64,000 nt of DNA from Paraperibacillus marinus (GCF_046237605.1 NZ_CP143542.1:1860001-1924000); one strand, 5' to 3'. Positions 43,976 through 51,981 are shown, numbered from the stretch's first letter. Notes: generated by a model from the sequence alone, not told the origin. Program-made: numbers and translations.

Positions 43976-44803
43976 TCATGACTTCAACGGACTGGTCCGC
44001 TTCTCAAGCTGATGGATCATTTGCTTGGAAATGGCTGCATATCCTTCTGAATTTGGATGGATGCCATCCGGAGAAAGATATCTGATATTCCTGCCATTGA
44101 TGACACGGGTGGTTTCAATGACAACAGCAGAATCCATTTTGCTTGATGCTTCATAAATCATAAGATTCCATTGTGGAAGCAATTTACTGCCTAAGCTGTA
44201 AAATGGGCTGTCCTCCGGAAGGGGATTATATAATTCGAGCATAAGAACGGCCGCCTCCGGATTCAAGGCAGTGATATGGGCTGAAATGGCAGTCAGGTTA
44301 TCAGTGAACGAGGACTGAAGCTTATTGAAGGTTTTGATAGCTTCATAAATATCCCGGCTTGCGGAAGCTGCTTTCAGCAGGTCATTGCCTCCAATGTTCA
44401 AGGTGATTAGATCGGCGTTTTTGATTTGTTCATCAAACGTGCCTTCCTCAATCAGGGATCTGAGTGTGGCGCTTGTGATGCCATTGATCCCCTCATTCTG
44501 GTACGTGACAGATTTCCCTGTCATCCGGCCAAGTTCAGTGGAGAAATCGGAAACCAGGTTATGGCCGTCATTGCTGCCATATCCCTTTATAACAGAATCA
44601 CCAAGAGCCAGATGGCTGATCTGGGATTTCGGACTGTTTTTATAATAATCCAGATAAGAAGAATGGTTCTTTGCTGTCATGGTTTGTTCTTCATTCCCTT
44701 TTGCTTTAAGTTTATTCAGTTGATAGTCAGGATAATAGAGCAATAAGCCCAGGGACAATGCAGCAAGCAGAAGCGCGGCGAGAATGATTTTGATGAATTT
44801 CAT
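43976..44803 (-). CDS. SGNH/GDSL family lipase or esterase, exported
   Basis: The 275-residue protein has an N-terminal signal or anchor (about 4-24), block I ALGDSVIKGYG with nucleophile Ser70, block III GGNDLL and block V DGIHPN carrying the catalytic Asp and His. This is the SGNH hydrolase layout of Bacillus LipC-like and YpmR-type proteins. AGGAGG lies seven bases before the ATG at 44803. It probably cleaves ester groups on lipids or wall polymers outside the membrane. Its downstream terminator is the one split by IS1182, but the right half of that hairpin remains. Confidence 0.88.
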   Translation of the reverse strand: MKFIKIILAALLLAALSLGLLLYYPDYQLNKLKAKGNEEQTMTAKNHSSYLDYYKNSPKSQISHLALGDSVIKGYGSNDGHNLVSDFSTELGRMTGKSVTYQNEGINGITSATLRSLIEEGTFDEQIKNADLITLNIGGNDLLKAASASRDIYEAIKTFNKLQSSFTDNLTAISAHITALNPEAAVLMLELYNPLPEDSPFYSLGSKLLPQWNLMIYEASSKMDSAVVIETTRVINGRNIRYLSPDGIHPNSEGYAAISKQMIHQLEKRTSPLKS

Positions 44804-44909
44804 TTATTTCCTCCTATCTGATACTATTATATCAAAATTTACAAGATATTTACAGAAGGGCGCCTGGGGATATTCTGAACTAGAAGGTTAAGTCCCTGCC
44901 TTTGTAAAG

Positions 44910-44934
44910 GTTTTCTCAAGAACTGGAAGGGTAT
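44910..44934 (+). promoter_or_regulatory. Sigma-B-like promoter before the small hydrophilic protein gene
   Basis: GTTTTC (44910-44915), 13 bases, then GGGTAT (44929-44934) fit the sigma-B consensus GTTTAA-N12-15-GGGTAT. The ATG follows at 44967. Confidence 0.5.
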
Positions 44935-44966
44935 ATCACAATTAACAACCTAAGGAGGGATGCTCC

Positions 44967-45095
44967 ATGCAAAAGAAACCTCAAGACTCAAAGCAAAATC
45001 ATGGGCTTACCGGCACTCAGGAAGTTCATTACAGCAAGGAATTTAAATTGGCAGATAAGGCAAGACGGAATTCTATCCAGCAAAGTAAAAAGTGA
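44967..45095 (+). CDS. Small hydrophilic protein, YfhE-like
   Basis: A 42-residue protein with AAGGAGGGAT nine bases upstream of the ATG. It reads MQKKPQDSKQNHGLTGTQEV then HYSKEFKLADKARRNS. The GLTGTQEVxYSKEFKLADKA core resembles the YfhE-type microproteins of Bacillus, which are small, basic and associated with stress or sporulation. It has its own sigma-B-like promoter and a terminator at 45105. Confidence 0.7.
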   Translation: MQKKPQDSKQNHGLTGTQEVHYSKEFKLADKARRNSIQQSKK

Positions 45096-45104
45096 GCAGG
45101 CTGT

Positions 45105-45141
45105 GAGCACTCTATCTTTTCAGGGATAGGGTGTTCTTTTG
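45105..45141 (+). terminator. Terminator of the YfhE-like gene
   Basis: GAGCACTCTATC (45105-45116) pairs with GATAGGGTGTTC (45125-45136), using G-U pairs, followed by TTTTG. Confidence 0.65.
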
Positions 45142-45208
45142 TTATTCACACCTACTTGCGGACATTCTTTAAAATGCCGAGGAACTCTATCCATGAGGGA
45201 TGCTGCCA

Positions 45209-45660
45209 ATGAAAGCTAAATCGCCGGTTCCATCAAAGAAAAGTCCTGACAACAGCCTGCCCTTATTAATGGAGGGATATCAATTCATTCAAAGAAGAGC
45301 CGGAAAGATAACTCAGATATATTTAAGACCAGGCTGCTTGGCTAGAAGGTGATTTGTATCAGCGGAGTGGAACGGATAAGCTGTTTTATGATTACTCCCG
45401 ATTCCAGCGAAAAGGAGCTGCCCCAAAATGAATCGAAACGGTTTATCCCTGAACACTTCAGGGAATGCAGGGAGGCTTATTCGATTTATTTCCCAAATGT
45501 GGGGGGAGAGGAGGAAAGCGGACACAGATTACGATCACAACCATGGAGGATAGCCTCGTAAGACTTCCACTTTCAAGACTGGATTATTCAGTCCCGGAAC
45601 AGGATCTGACGATAAGCATGAAAAGAAATGCTTACTCTTTGGATAGCATTGAACTGTAAA
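45209..45660 (+). pseudogene. Decayed CYP152-type cytochrome P450 (fatty-acid hydroxylase/peroxygenase) pseudogene
   Basis: In several frames the strand reads like the two ends of a CYP152 P450. The N-terminal part from the ATG at 45209 has VPSKKSPDNSLPLLMEGYQF (compare [20 protein letters not shown] of the B. subtilis enzyme), then after a stop LFYDY and SRFQRKGAAPK. It jumps to RFIPEHFRECREA, VGGEEESGHR and the C-terminal LDYSVPEQDLT. About 270 codons of the middle are missing, at least three frame changes occur, and the haem-binding Cys after HR is gone. The enzyme must be non-functional. Confidence 0.72.
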
Positions 45661-45667
45661 AATTAGG

Positions 45668-45691
45668 GTTTCCTTAAGCTGAAAAGGGTAT
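45668..45691 (+). promoter_or_regulatory. Sigma-B-like promoter of the DUF2512 gene
   Basis: GTTTCC (45668-45673), 12 bases, GGGTAT (45686-45691). The DUF2512 gene starts 36 bases further on. Confidence 0.5.
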
Positions 45692-45727
45692 ATAAAAAGC
45701 AGACAAAGCATAAAGGAGGAAAAAGGA

Positions 45728-46120
45728 ATGCATCATGTAAAGGCTATAGTCATTAAATTTGTCATGATTACCCTGGTCCTTGGAATCATTGTTACCGGCA
45801 TCTTTGGGGGAGAATTCAGTGATACTTTATTGATTAGCGTCATTTTGACCGTGTTCGCCTATCTTCTTGGTGATATTTTTATCTTCCGCGGTACGAAGAA
45901 TGATACAGAATACTCAAAACGCAATATGGTTGCCACCATCTCTGATATTGTAATGGCATTCATCCTTATCTGGCTCTTGGGTAACGCTCTTTATACAGAT
46001 ACCGAACAAACCCTTGCTGCAGCCCTGATATCTGCCGTTATCATCGGCGGAGGCGAATGGTTTTTCCACAAATACCTTGCGAATAATGTTTTTCATGAAA
46101 GAAACCGCGGGGCTGCTTAA
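45728..46120 (+). CDS. DUF2512 (YndM-type) membrane protein
   Basis: The 130-residue protein has four membrane helices. It shares with the 6198-6638 gene the order: VKFVMITLVLGIIVTGIFG, a second helix with FAYLLGDIFIF, a third with LIWLLGNALY and a fourth ending GGGEWFFHKYL. AAAGGAGG lies before the ATG and a sigma-B-like promoter is just upstream. A stress-related membrane role is likely, but nothing more specific can be said. Confidence 0.82.
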   Translation: MHHVKAIVIKFVMITLVLGIIVTGIFGGEFSDTLLISVILTVFAYLLGDIFIFRGTKNDTEYSKRNMVATISDIVMAFILIWLLGNALYTDTEQTLAAALISAVIIGGGEWFFHKYLANNVFHERNRGAA

Positions 46121-46129
46121 TAGTAAAAC

Positions 46130-46162
46130 AAAAAAGGGAGCTGCAAATGCAGTTCCTTTTTT
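46130..46162. terminator. Bidirectional terminator between the DUF2512 and DegV genes
   Basis: AAAAAAGGGAGCTGC (46130-46144) pairs with GCAGTTCCTTTTTT (46149-46162) around AAAT. A and T runs on the two sides suit both convergent genes. Confidence 0.8.
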
Positions 46163-46172
46163 AGAGAAAACA

Positions 46173-47024
46173 TTATTTCTCAATAACCCAGGAGAGCCCC
46201 ATCGTTCCTGCACCAGTATGAACTCCGGCTGCTGGTATAAGCATGGTAATTTCTGTATCTATATCGGGGTGGGCTTCTTTTACCAGGAGTTCAAGTTTTT
46301 CCGCTTTATCCTGCTCATTCGCATGGACGATTGCGGCTTTCGCAATCTTAAAAAGCTTCTTTTCTTCTCCAAGGGCGTCGACCAGCCAATTCATTGCCCT
46401 TTTCTCAGTACGTACTTTATCCTTTATTTTTGCTTCCCCATCTTCTATTGACAAAATAGGATTGATTTTAAACAAGGTGGCAAGTACCTTCTGTCCGCTT
46501 GTTACCCTGCCGCTCTTCTGGAGCTGATTCAGGTTTGAAGGAACAAGATAGAGCCTGGTTGTATCGAGGATGCCTTTCAATTCTGAAATTACTTCCTCTG
46601 CGCCAGCACCTTCCTCAGCGAGGGAGATTCCTTTTTTAACTAGAAACGAAAGGGGATAGGAGCCTGTCTCAGAGTCCAGTGCATGCAATTTGAATCCGGC
46701 TATTTCAGCAGCCATGATAGAAGTCTTATACGTCCCGGTCAGCTTGCTGGAAGCATGAATGGCTACCCCTTCGTCATATTCCGTTTTTAATTTCTCATAT
46801 AACTCAACAAATTCGCCGACAGAAGGCTGGGAAGATTGAAAGGTTCCTTCTTCCGTAGACATCCGTTCGTAGAATTCTTTTTCAGTGATATCAATTGTCT
46901 CTCTGTATGAGGTTTGATTAATCACAACATTTAAAGGAATAACATGTATGTTGTGCTTCTTGATATATTCAGAATCTAAAGTACTGGTTGTATCTGTGAT
47001 CCAGGCAATTTTTGGCTTTTTCAT
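46173..47024 (-). CDS. DegV family fatty-acid-binding protein
   Basis: The 283-residue protein has the DegV signatures IAWITDTTSTLDSEYI (N-terminal domain), FQSSQPSVGEFVELY, the central GIAIHASSKLTGTYKTS-like segment (here EGVAIHASSKLTGTY) with the ligand-contacting Ser, and KAAIVHANEQDKAEKL. Members bind a fatty acid; FakB relatives pass it to the kinase FakA for incorporation into phospholipid. AGGAGG precedes the ATG at 47024. No fakA gene is nearby. Confidence 0.9.
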   Translation of the reverse strand: MKKPKIAWITDTTSTLDSEYIKKHNIHVIPLNVVINQTSYRETIDITEKEFYERMSTEEGTFQSSQPSVGEFVELYEKLKTEYDEGVAIHASSKLTGTYKTSIMAAEIAGFKLHALDSETGSYPLSFLVKKGISLAEEGAGAEEVISELKGILDTTRLYLVPSNLNQLQKSGRVTSGQKVLATLFKINPILSIEDGEAKIKDKVRTEKRAMNWLVDALGEEKKLFKIAKAAIVHANEQDKAEKLELLVKEAHPDIDTEITMLIPAAGVHTGAGTMGLSWVIEK

Positions 47025-47238
47025 GGTCCGAATCCTCCTATGAAGTAAATCTGCTGTATGATAGTCTTTTGCTTATATTGTGCAGGAAGTAAGTACAAAA
47101 AAACATACACAAATGTCATGCTTACAGGTATGGAGAGAAAAAATTATCAAATCTAGTGATCGTTTGAGGGGGTATATTCATTAGCAGGGGTGCAAAATAG
47201 AGCGAAGGCAGCCGTCCATTCTGGAGGCAAAATAAAAA

Positions 47239-47345
47239 GCCCGGAAAACCCGGGCCCTACTGCTGCGACCGGTTAAGTCCCGCAACGAGTATATTTATAA
47301 TTTAACCAATTAACTTCAAATTAAACCACTTTGTTCTTATTTATA
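47239..47345 (-). ncRNA. Candidate small RNA with intrinsic terminator and a 19-nt 16S-rRNA-like segment
   Basis: On the minus strand a GC-rich hairpin, GCCCGG (complement of 47250-47255) and CCGGGC (47239-47244), runs into TTTTTATTTT, a clear terminator with no gene in front of it. Upstream lies the complement of GGTTAAGTCCCGCAACGAG (47271-47289), which matches the universally conserved 16S rRNA segment near position 1100. An AT-rich region at 47290-47345 could hold a promoter. Small RNA is the simplest reading; boundaries are uncertain. Confidence 0.4.
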
Positions 47346-47413
47346 AGCATATTCTTATGCGATGTAACATAATAAATGATATTATAAAGATATGTTACAT
47401 TCTGGAGGCGGAC

Positions 47414-47977
47414 ATGAACTGTGTAGATCCATTCAAGGATGTTGAACAGATTAAGGCAATCAAAAAGTATTTGCGGGAACACTCTTATAGGGACTTGCTC
47501 TTATTTGTGATGGGAATCAATACTGGACTAAAAATTAGTGAGATATTATCTATCAAAGTATCGGATGTACGTGGAAAAGGAAATAAGATAAAAACATCAT
47601 TCGTTCTGTCCTCTGATGAAAGCACTCAAAGGGAAATCCATTTAAACGCCACTTTAAGAAACACCCTCATTGAGTATCTCGGCGACTCTGGCCTTTCTTC
47701 TGAGGATTACATTTTTATATCCCCAAAAACAAAGAAGCCGATAAGCCGTGTACAGGCGCATCGGATTATTCATGATGCTGTGAATGCGCTGGGTATCCAG
47801 GGGAGCTATGGAGCAAGCTCCATGCGCAAAACGTTTGGATATCATGCTTACAAAAAGGGTGTTTCCATTTCCCTGATTCAGAAGCACTATCAGCATTCGA
47901 CACCCTCAGAAACCTATAAATACCTGGGAATTAAAAAGGAAGAGCCGGTAAATACGATTTTTGATGTAAATCTGTAG
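47414..47977 (+). CDS. Tyrosine-recombinase-like protein, catalytic domain only, with altered active site
   Basis: The ATG at 47414 follows GGAGG; the open frame extends upstream without a site. The 187-residue protein covers only the catalytic domain of a tyrosine recombinase. INTGLKISEILSIK has Lys40 where the first catalytic Arg stands; SSMRKTFGYHAYKKG keeps Arg138 but has Ser135 instead of the usual His; His161 (QHSTPSE) and Tyr170 (YKYLGI) remain. Two missing residues make normal strand exchange doubtful. It could be a degenerate integrase or a DNA-binding derivative. Confidence 0.8.
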   Translation: MNCVDPFKDVEQIKAIKKYLREHSYRDLLLFVMGINTGLKISEILSIKVSDVRGKGNKIKTSFVLSSDESTQREIHLNATLRNTLIEYLGDSGLSSEDYIFISPKTKKPISRVQAHRIIHDAVNALGIQGSYGASSMRKTFGYHAYKKGVSISLIQKHYQHSTPSETYKYLGIKKEEPVNTIFDVNL

Positions 47978-48012
47978 ATCTTTTGCGTTGTTAATAAGAA
48001 AGGTGTGAGTTT

Positions 48013-48915
48013 ATGAACCATATTATTGAGGATGACAGCCTGTCCATTGCTAAAATCCAGCATAAAAGGATTTCAAAAGGCAGGCTGGCTGTTCGTGTGA
48101 TCATGATTACCATAGGGGCCCTGCTTATGGCGACCGGCCTTGAAATTTTCCTTATACCGAACCAGGTTATTGATGGGGGAATAACAGGCGTTTCAATCAT
48201 GCTCTCCTATCTAACAAGCTGGGAACTTGGAATCTTCCTCCTTTTACTGAATTTGCCCTTCATTTATCTGGGATATAAACAGATTGGCAAAACATTCGCA
48301 TTTTCCTCTATATATGGAATCGTAATGCTTTCCATCTTTGCTACACTATTCCATCCTGTGCCACCTTTTACAGAGGATATTCTCCTGGCAACCATATTTG
48401 GCGGAATGGCCCTCGGAGTAGGAATCGGCCTGGTTATTCGTAACGGCGGTGCTCTGGATGGAACAGAAATCCTTGCAATTGTGGTCAACAAAAGGGTTCC
48501 TTTTTCCGTTGGGGAAATTGTTATGTTCGTAAACATATTCATTCTTGGCGCTGCAGGGTTTGTCTTCACATGGGACCGCGCCATGTATTCCATACTGGCT
48601 TATGTGATAGCTGCCAAGGCGATAGATACCGTGGTGGATGGATTTGAAGAATCTAAATCTGCCTGGATCATCAGCGATCAAATTACAGAAATTGGCGAAG
48701 CCATCAATGCCCGGCTTGGCCGGGGAGTGACGTATCTACATGGAGAAGGAGCATATACAGGTGACGATAAGAAAGTCATATTCTGTATCATCACCCGTCT
48801 GGAGGAATCCAAACTTATATCACTTGTCGAGGATATAGATTCGACAGCCTTCCTGGCGATTGGAGATATCGCCGAGGTTAGGGGCGGCCGTTTTAAGAAG
48901 AGAAGCATCCACTAA
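48013..48915 (+). CDS. YitT family membrane protein with DUF2179 domain
   Basis: The 300-residue protein has five or six membrane helices (about 25-190) with the YitT signature PNQVIDGGITGVSIML and GLVIRNGGALDGTEILAI, followed by a C-terminal cytosolic DUF2179 domain (about 215-295) with GRGVTYLHGEGAYTG and FLAIGDIAEVRGGRF. Members are widespread in Bacillus, usually in several copies; their transport substrate is not known. GGTGTGAG lies before the ATG. A strong terminator follows. Confidence 0.9.
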   Translation: MNHIIEDDSLSIAKIQHKRISKGRLAVRVIMITIGALLMATGLEIFLIPNQVIDGGITGVSIMLSYLTSWELGIFLLLLNLPFIYLGYKQIGKTFAFSSIYGIVMLSIFATLFHPVPPFTEDILLATIFGGMALGVGIGLVIRNGGALDGTEILAIVVNKRVPFSVGEIVMFVNIFILGAAGFVFTWDRAMYSILAYVIAAKAIDTVVDGFEESKSAWIISDQITEIGEAINARLGRGVTYLHGEGAYTGDDKKVIFCIITRLEESKLISLVEDIDSTAFLAIGDIAEVRGGRFKKRSIH

Positions 48916-48974
48916 GGCGGGAAAGCTGTAACATTCCGGAGCTGAATTATTAGATAAAATTATAAATCAAAATG

Positions 48975-49022
48975 ACACCCCCATAGCCGTATTGTGCAAT
49001 ACGGCAGATGGAGGTGTTTTTT
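48975..49022 (+). terminator. Terminator of the YitT gene
   Basis: ACACCCCCAT with CCGTATTG (from 48975) pairs with CAATACGG and ATGGAGGTGT, two stacked stems separated by small bulges, then T6. Confidence 0.85.
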
Positions 49023-49287
49023 ATATGGGTTAATGCTGTGAGTGAATGTCACCTGGTTCTATTTTAATTCCTGAGAAGGAGCACAATAAATGGTCCGGGC
49101 TATTGCATAGAGCAGCCAGATGTCTCTGTCTGTTAAGGCAGGTAATGAAACAAAGGGATTGGCTGCTATATGCGGGGAATCCCTTTTAAAAAAAGCTATG
49201 TTAAATAATTCTGTTGAAATATGAAAAAAACGAAATTTCTTGTTCTATAATGAGTATGTAAAAAAGGACGAGAGCGAGTTGTTAAAA
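49023..49287. other. Gap with a hairpin but no gene
   Basis: AAAGGGATT (49152-49160) and AATCCCTTT (49178-49186) form a 9-bp hairpin with a 17-nt loop and an A/T-rich tail, possibly a second terminator. A six-codon frame at 49090 follows AAGGAG but is too short to judge. Nothing else was seen before the transposase remnant. Confidence 0.4.
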
Positions 49288-50172
49288 ATGGCAATGAAGG
49301 AAATTATCCCAGAAATTAGCAAACTGAGTACGGCAGACCAATACCGTTTAAAAGAGTTCTTTACTAAATCTTTGGCTTCCTATTCTGCAAGCGAACCTGT
49401 TTTTTAAAGAGGTTTCAGAGCGGAAGCATAAAGATGGATTAACTTGTTCACATTGCCATTCTAATAACGTTGTTCGTTTCGGTAAATACAGTGTCAAGAT
49501 GGGAACTCGCAATCTAGAACGACAGCGTTATCGCTGTAAGGATTGTGGGAAGACGTTTACTGATGTTACGAATACTCCTCTTTATCGTACTCATATGCCT
49601 CACAAATGGCTAGAGTTCGTTCAGTGTATGATAGAAGGTTTATTCACTTCGTAAATCGGCAGAACTTTTAGAAGTTCATTATGTAACCCTGTTTTATTGG
49701 AGACACAAACTACTTTCAGCTATTAAAGAGATGGACTTTAAGCAATTTGAAGGTATTGTGGAAATGGATGAGACTTATTTTCTGTACTCATAAACAGGCA
49801 AACGTAAGGTAGAAGGACGAAAAGCTCGAAAACGTGGTGGTTCTTCTTCAAAGCGAGGCATCAGTAAAGAACAAGTCTGTGTTCTTGTGGCAAGAGACCG
49901 TCAAAAAGCAACATACTCGTAAGTGATTGGTCAGGGACGAATTGTAAAAGCTCGATTAGATGAAGCTATCGGCTACATACTGTCTCCTTCCAATATTTTA
50001 TGTACTGATGCTTGACGAGCTTTTATGACGTATGCAAAAGAAAAAGGACTTGAATATTACAGATTTGAATCAGATGGTAAAGAACGTGTTCGAGGAGTGT
50101 ATCATATCCAGAATGTAAATAGTTATCACAGTAGGTTGAAAGGCTGGATAAATCGTTTTAATGGTGTGGCAA
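49288..50172 (+). pseudogene. IS1595-family transposase pseudogene, N-terminal and middle part
   Basis: Translation in shifting frames gives MAMKEIIPEISKLSTADQYR, a zinc ribbon (CSHCHSNNVVRFG and RYRCKDCGKTFTD), EMDETYF with a DDE-type Asp, LCTDA, FESDGKERVRGVYHIQNVN and HSRLKGWINRFNGVA. These are the landmarks of ISXO2/IS1595 transposases. At least eight stops or frameshifts interrupt it. The sequence breaks at GVA, just before the usual TKYL segment, which is found 1.9 kb away at 52058. Confidence 0.85.
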
Positions 50173-50355
50173 TATTAACATACCCAAAATAAAATGTAAA
50201 ATGCAGGATATTTTTTTAATTCCGACTGTGCCAACTCTGAAATTATACGAACAATTTCTTTTGCCGACATGAAATTTCGTTCGTGCTAGATAAGTTTGGC
50301 CAGAATTTTTAAGTGATTATGTTCGTCTTTTACGAGGGAGGGGATACCCACCCAT

Positions 50356-50574
50356 TTAATCGCTCCCTTTTTCTTTTATGTATTGTTCTACTACGCCTCT
50401 AATTAATGTTTCAAGGTTATTAGTGATTTTTTCTTTGCTGATAATGATAATATCAGCTTCTTTATTGTACTCAATTTCCACTTCATCTTTATAAGTAACG
50501 CCAAACTCTTCAAGCAGAGGGGAAGGGATTCTAATTCCTAACGAATTGCCAACCTTTACTATGCTTCTCTTCAA
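50356..50574 (-). CDS. AbrB/MazE-type DNA-binding protein
   Basis: From a TTG at 50574 the protein has 72 residues and reads KRSIVKVGNSLGIRIPSPLL, the swapped-hairpin SpoVT/AbrB fold, followed by an acidic-basic tail ending EQYIKEKGSD. The open frame reaches an ATG at 50631 but without a binding site, and the added residues are hydrophobic and unlike the family. MazE-type antitoxins share this fold, but no toxin gene is adjacent. It could regulate the neighbouring secreted-protein gene or be an orphan. Confidence 0.6.
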   Translation of the reverse strand: MKRSIVKVGNSLGIRIPSPLLEEFGVTYKDEVEIEYNKEADIIIISKEKITNNLETLIRGVVEQYIKEKGSD

Positions 50575-50656
50575 CCATAACAGCAGCCTTAGAAATAAAA
50601 ATATACAGGGAATATTGATACCCTTTCTCATATGATAGCATATTGTGATATAGAAA

Positions 50657-50699
50657 TAAAAAAACGCTTCTTGCTATAGCAGAAGCGCTTCTTGAAACT
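50657..50699 (-). terminator. Terminator of the secreted-protein gene
   Basis: CGCTTC (50665-50670) and GAAGCG (50682-50687), extended by GC-TATA-GC inside the loop; on the minus strand a T7 run follows. It ends the 50700-51491 transcript before the AbrB-like gene. Confidence 0.7.
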
Positions 50700-51491
50700 T
50701 TAATATCCAACTACATTATTTGAGAGCGTCTGGTATAAATCATACCTGATTACAACCTTCTTTATATTTTTCAGACCAGAATCTGAATATATATTTTCAT
50801 ACAGATCCCAATGGTATCGCTTAGTATATGAGTTATAAGCTCTATAACATTTTGAAGTAGTATAGGATGGATCTAAATAATTGTTTATCCAGCCAGACGC
50901 TGTTACAGCTATCCCAGCTACAGCAGTTGCACCCTTTGGACCAAACCTATAACCAGCTCCTACAGTTATGGCAGTAAATACACCCTCAATAGCTGATTCG
51001 ATGTAACCAACAGTCTTATCACTAAAATCCCTTCTGCCTGATGCCATTAATGCGCCACTACCAGGAAGTTCTTCAGCGTAGCCAGGTTCTGGTTCAACGT
51101 ATGTATCAGTGTCAGGGGCGAGGTTAGCTTCAATCATAGCTTGGCTATTAGTATTCCCTGCTTTAGTTTCAGATACATAACTGTTAGCATCTTGAAGCAT
51201 ATCATCAGTTACTTCTTGTCCCTCATCAGTGATAATAGTTACTTCAACATCATCAACTTTAAAGTCAGCATTTTTAAACTTACTAGATGCCTTGTTCTTT
51301 GAATATTTTACACTGTCCTTCAATGATTTAAGCTGTTCGTTGGAGAGTTTGTCTTTTGACTTTGCCGATGATTGAGCCTCTTGGCTTTGGCTTGGGGTTT
51401 TTGTTACATCTGTGGTTGCAAATGATGTGGTAGATGGGAGTAACAAAGCACCAGCTATTCCAGAAACTAATAATTTTCTTTTGATTTCCAT
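50700..51491 (-). CDS. Secreted protein with pro-region and long hydrophobic segment, bacteriocin-like
   Basis: AGGAGG lies seven bases before the ATG. The 263-residue precursor has a Sec signal (MEIKRKLLVSGIAGALLLPS, cleavage likely after SFA at residue 25), a Ser/Lys-rich then acidic region to about 145, the turn ELPGSGALMASGRRD, an uncharged Gly/Ala-rich segment (about 163-205) and a basic, Tyr-rich C-terminus with KCYRAYNSYTKRYHWDLY. Mature mass would be near 26 kDa. The design recalls large secreted bacteriocins, perhaps the geobacillin-26 type, but I cannot confirm similarity. A small membrane-protein gene is divergent from it. Confidence 0.6.
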   Translation of the reverse strand: MEIKRKLLVSGIAGALLLPSTTSFATTDVTKTPSQSQEAQSSAKSKDKLSNEQLKSLKDSVKYSKNKASSKFKNADFKVDDVEVTIITDEGQEVTDDMLQDANSYVSETKAGNTNSQAMIEANLAPDTDTYVEPEPGYAEELPGSGALMASGRRDFSDKTVGYIESAIEGVFTAITVGAGYRFGPKGATAVAGIAVTASGWINNYLDPSYTTSKCYRAYNSYTKRYHWDLYENIYSDSGLKNIKKVVIRYDLYQTLSNNVVGY

Positions 51492-51665
51492 TTCTTTACC
51501 TCCTAGATATTGTAAGTGGGGTACAATTTAAGCATACACATTGTAATTATTTGGGGTATTAGGAAAATAAGTCTATTTTTTCAATATTTATCCTAAATAT
51601 AATAAAACTAAATCTTTTCAATATTGACAATAATGATATTATTAATTGAAAAGGAGGGGGAAAAG

Positions 51666-51938
51666 TTGCTGTTTGGCAAGAAAATAAGTTTTGATTTTAA
51701 TGGGACTCTGTTTCTCTGCTATTTAATGTTAGCTATTGCAGTGGTATTCAGCCTTGATAACCTTGTGTTCAGAGTTATAGGGGTTGTTCTATTGGTTTTG
51801 ATATCAAGTAACGTGTATGACTTAATTGTAATGTCTACAAAAAACTGGAATCATAAAAAACTTAACCATCCGTTCATCAAAGGGTTAATAGTAATTTTCA
51901 GCATTGCATCATATGCCTTTATAGACGTAAACCTTTAA
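51666..51938 (+). CDS. Small membrane protein, candidate immunity protein
   Basis: The TTG at 51666 is five bases after AAGGAGGGGG. The 90-residue protein MLFGKKISFDFNGTLFLCYL has three hydrophobic helices (about 12-30, 33-48 and 70-87) and a basic loop STKNWNHKKLNHP, with no export signal. It is divergent from the secreted-protein gene across 175 AT-rich bases and has its own terminator. Size, topology and position resemble bacteriocin immunity proteins. An upstream TTG at 51624 lies within a TTGACA sequence and is unlikely as a start. Confidence 0.6.
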   Translation: MLFGKKISFDFNGTLFLCYLMLAIAVVFSLDNLVFRVIGVVLLVLISSNVYDLIVMSTKNWNHKKLNHPFIKGLIVIFSIASYAFIDVNL

Positions 51939-51981
51939 AGGCTGAAAAAGTTGGGAAAATTTTGTGAAAAAAATGAAAATA

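Noticed and set aside
50268..50280. CATGAAATTTCGT, an inverted match to ACGAAATTTCTTG at 49230, considered as the right end of the IS1595 element
   Set aside because: The transposase C-terminus lies beyond it at 52058, so it cannot be the natural end if the split model holds; the AT-rich 13-mer may be chance.
50356..50631. Toxin-antitoxin system based on the AbrB/MazE-like gene
   Set aside because: No toxin gene (MazF, PemK or similar) adjoins it; the neighbours are a pseudogene and the secreted-protein gene.
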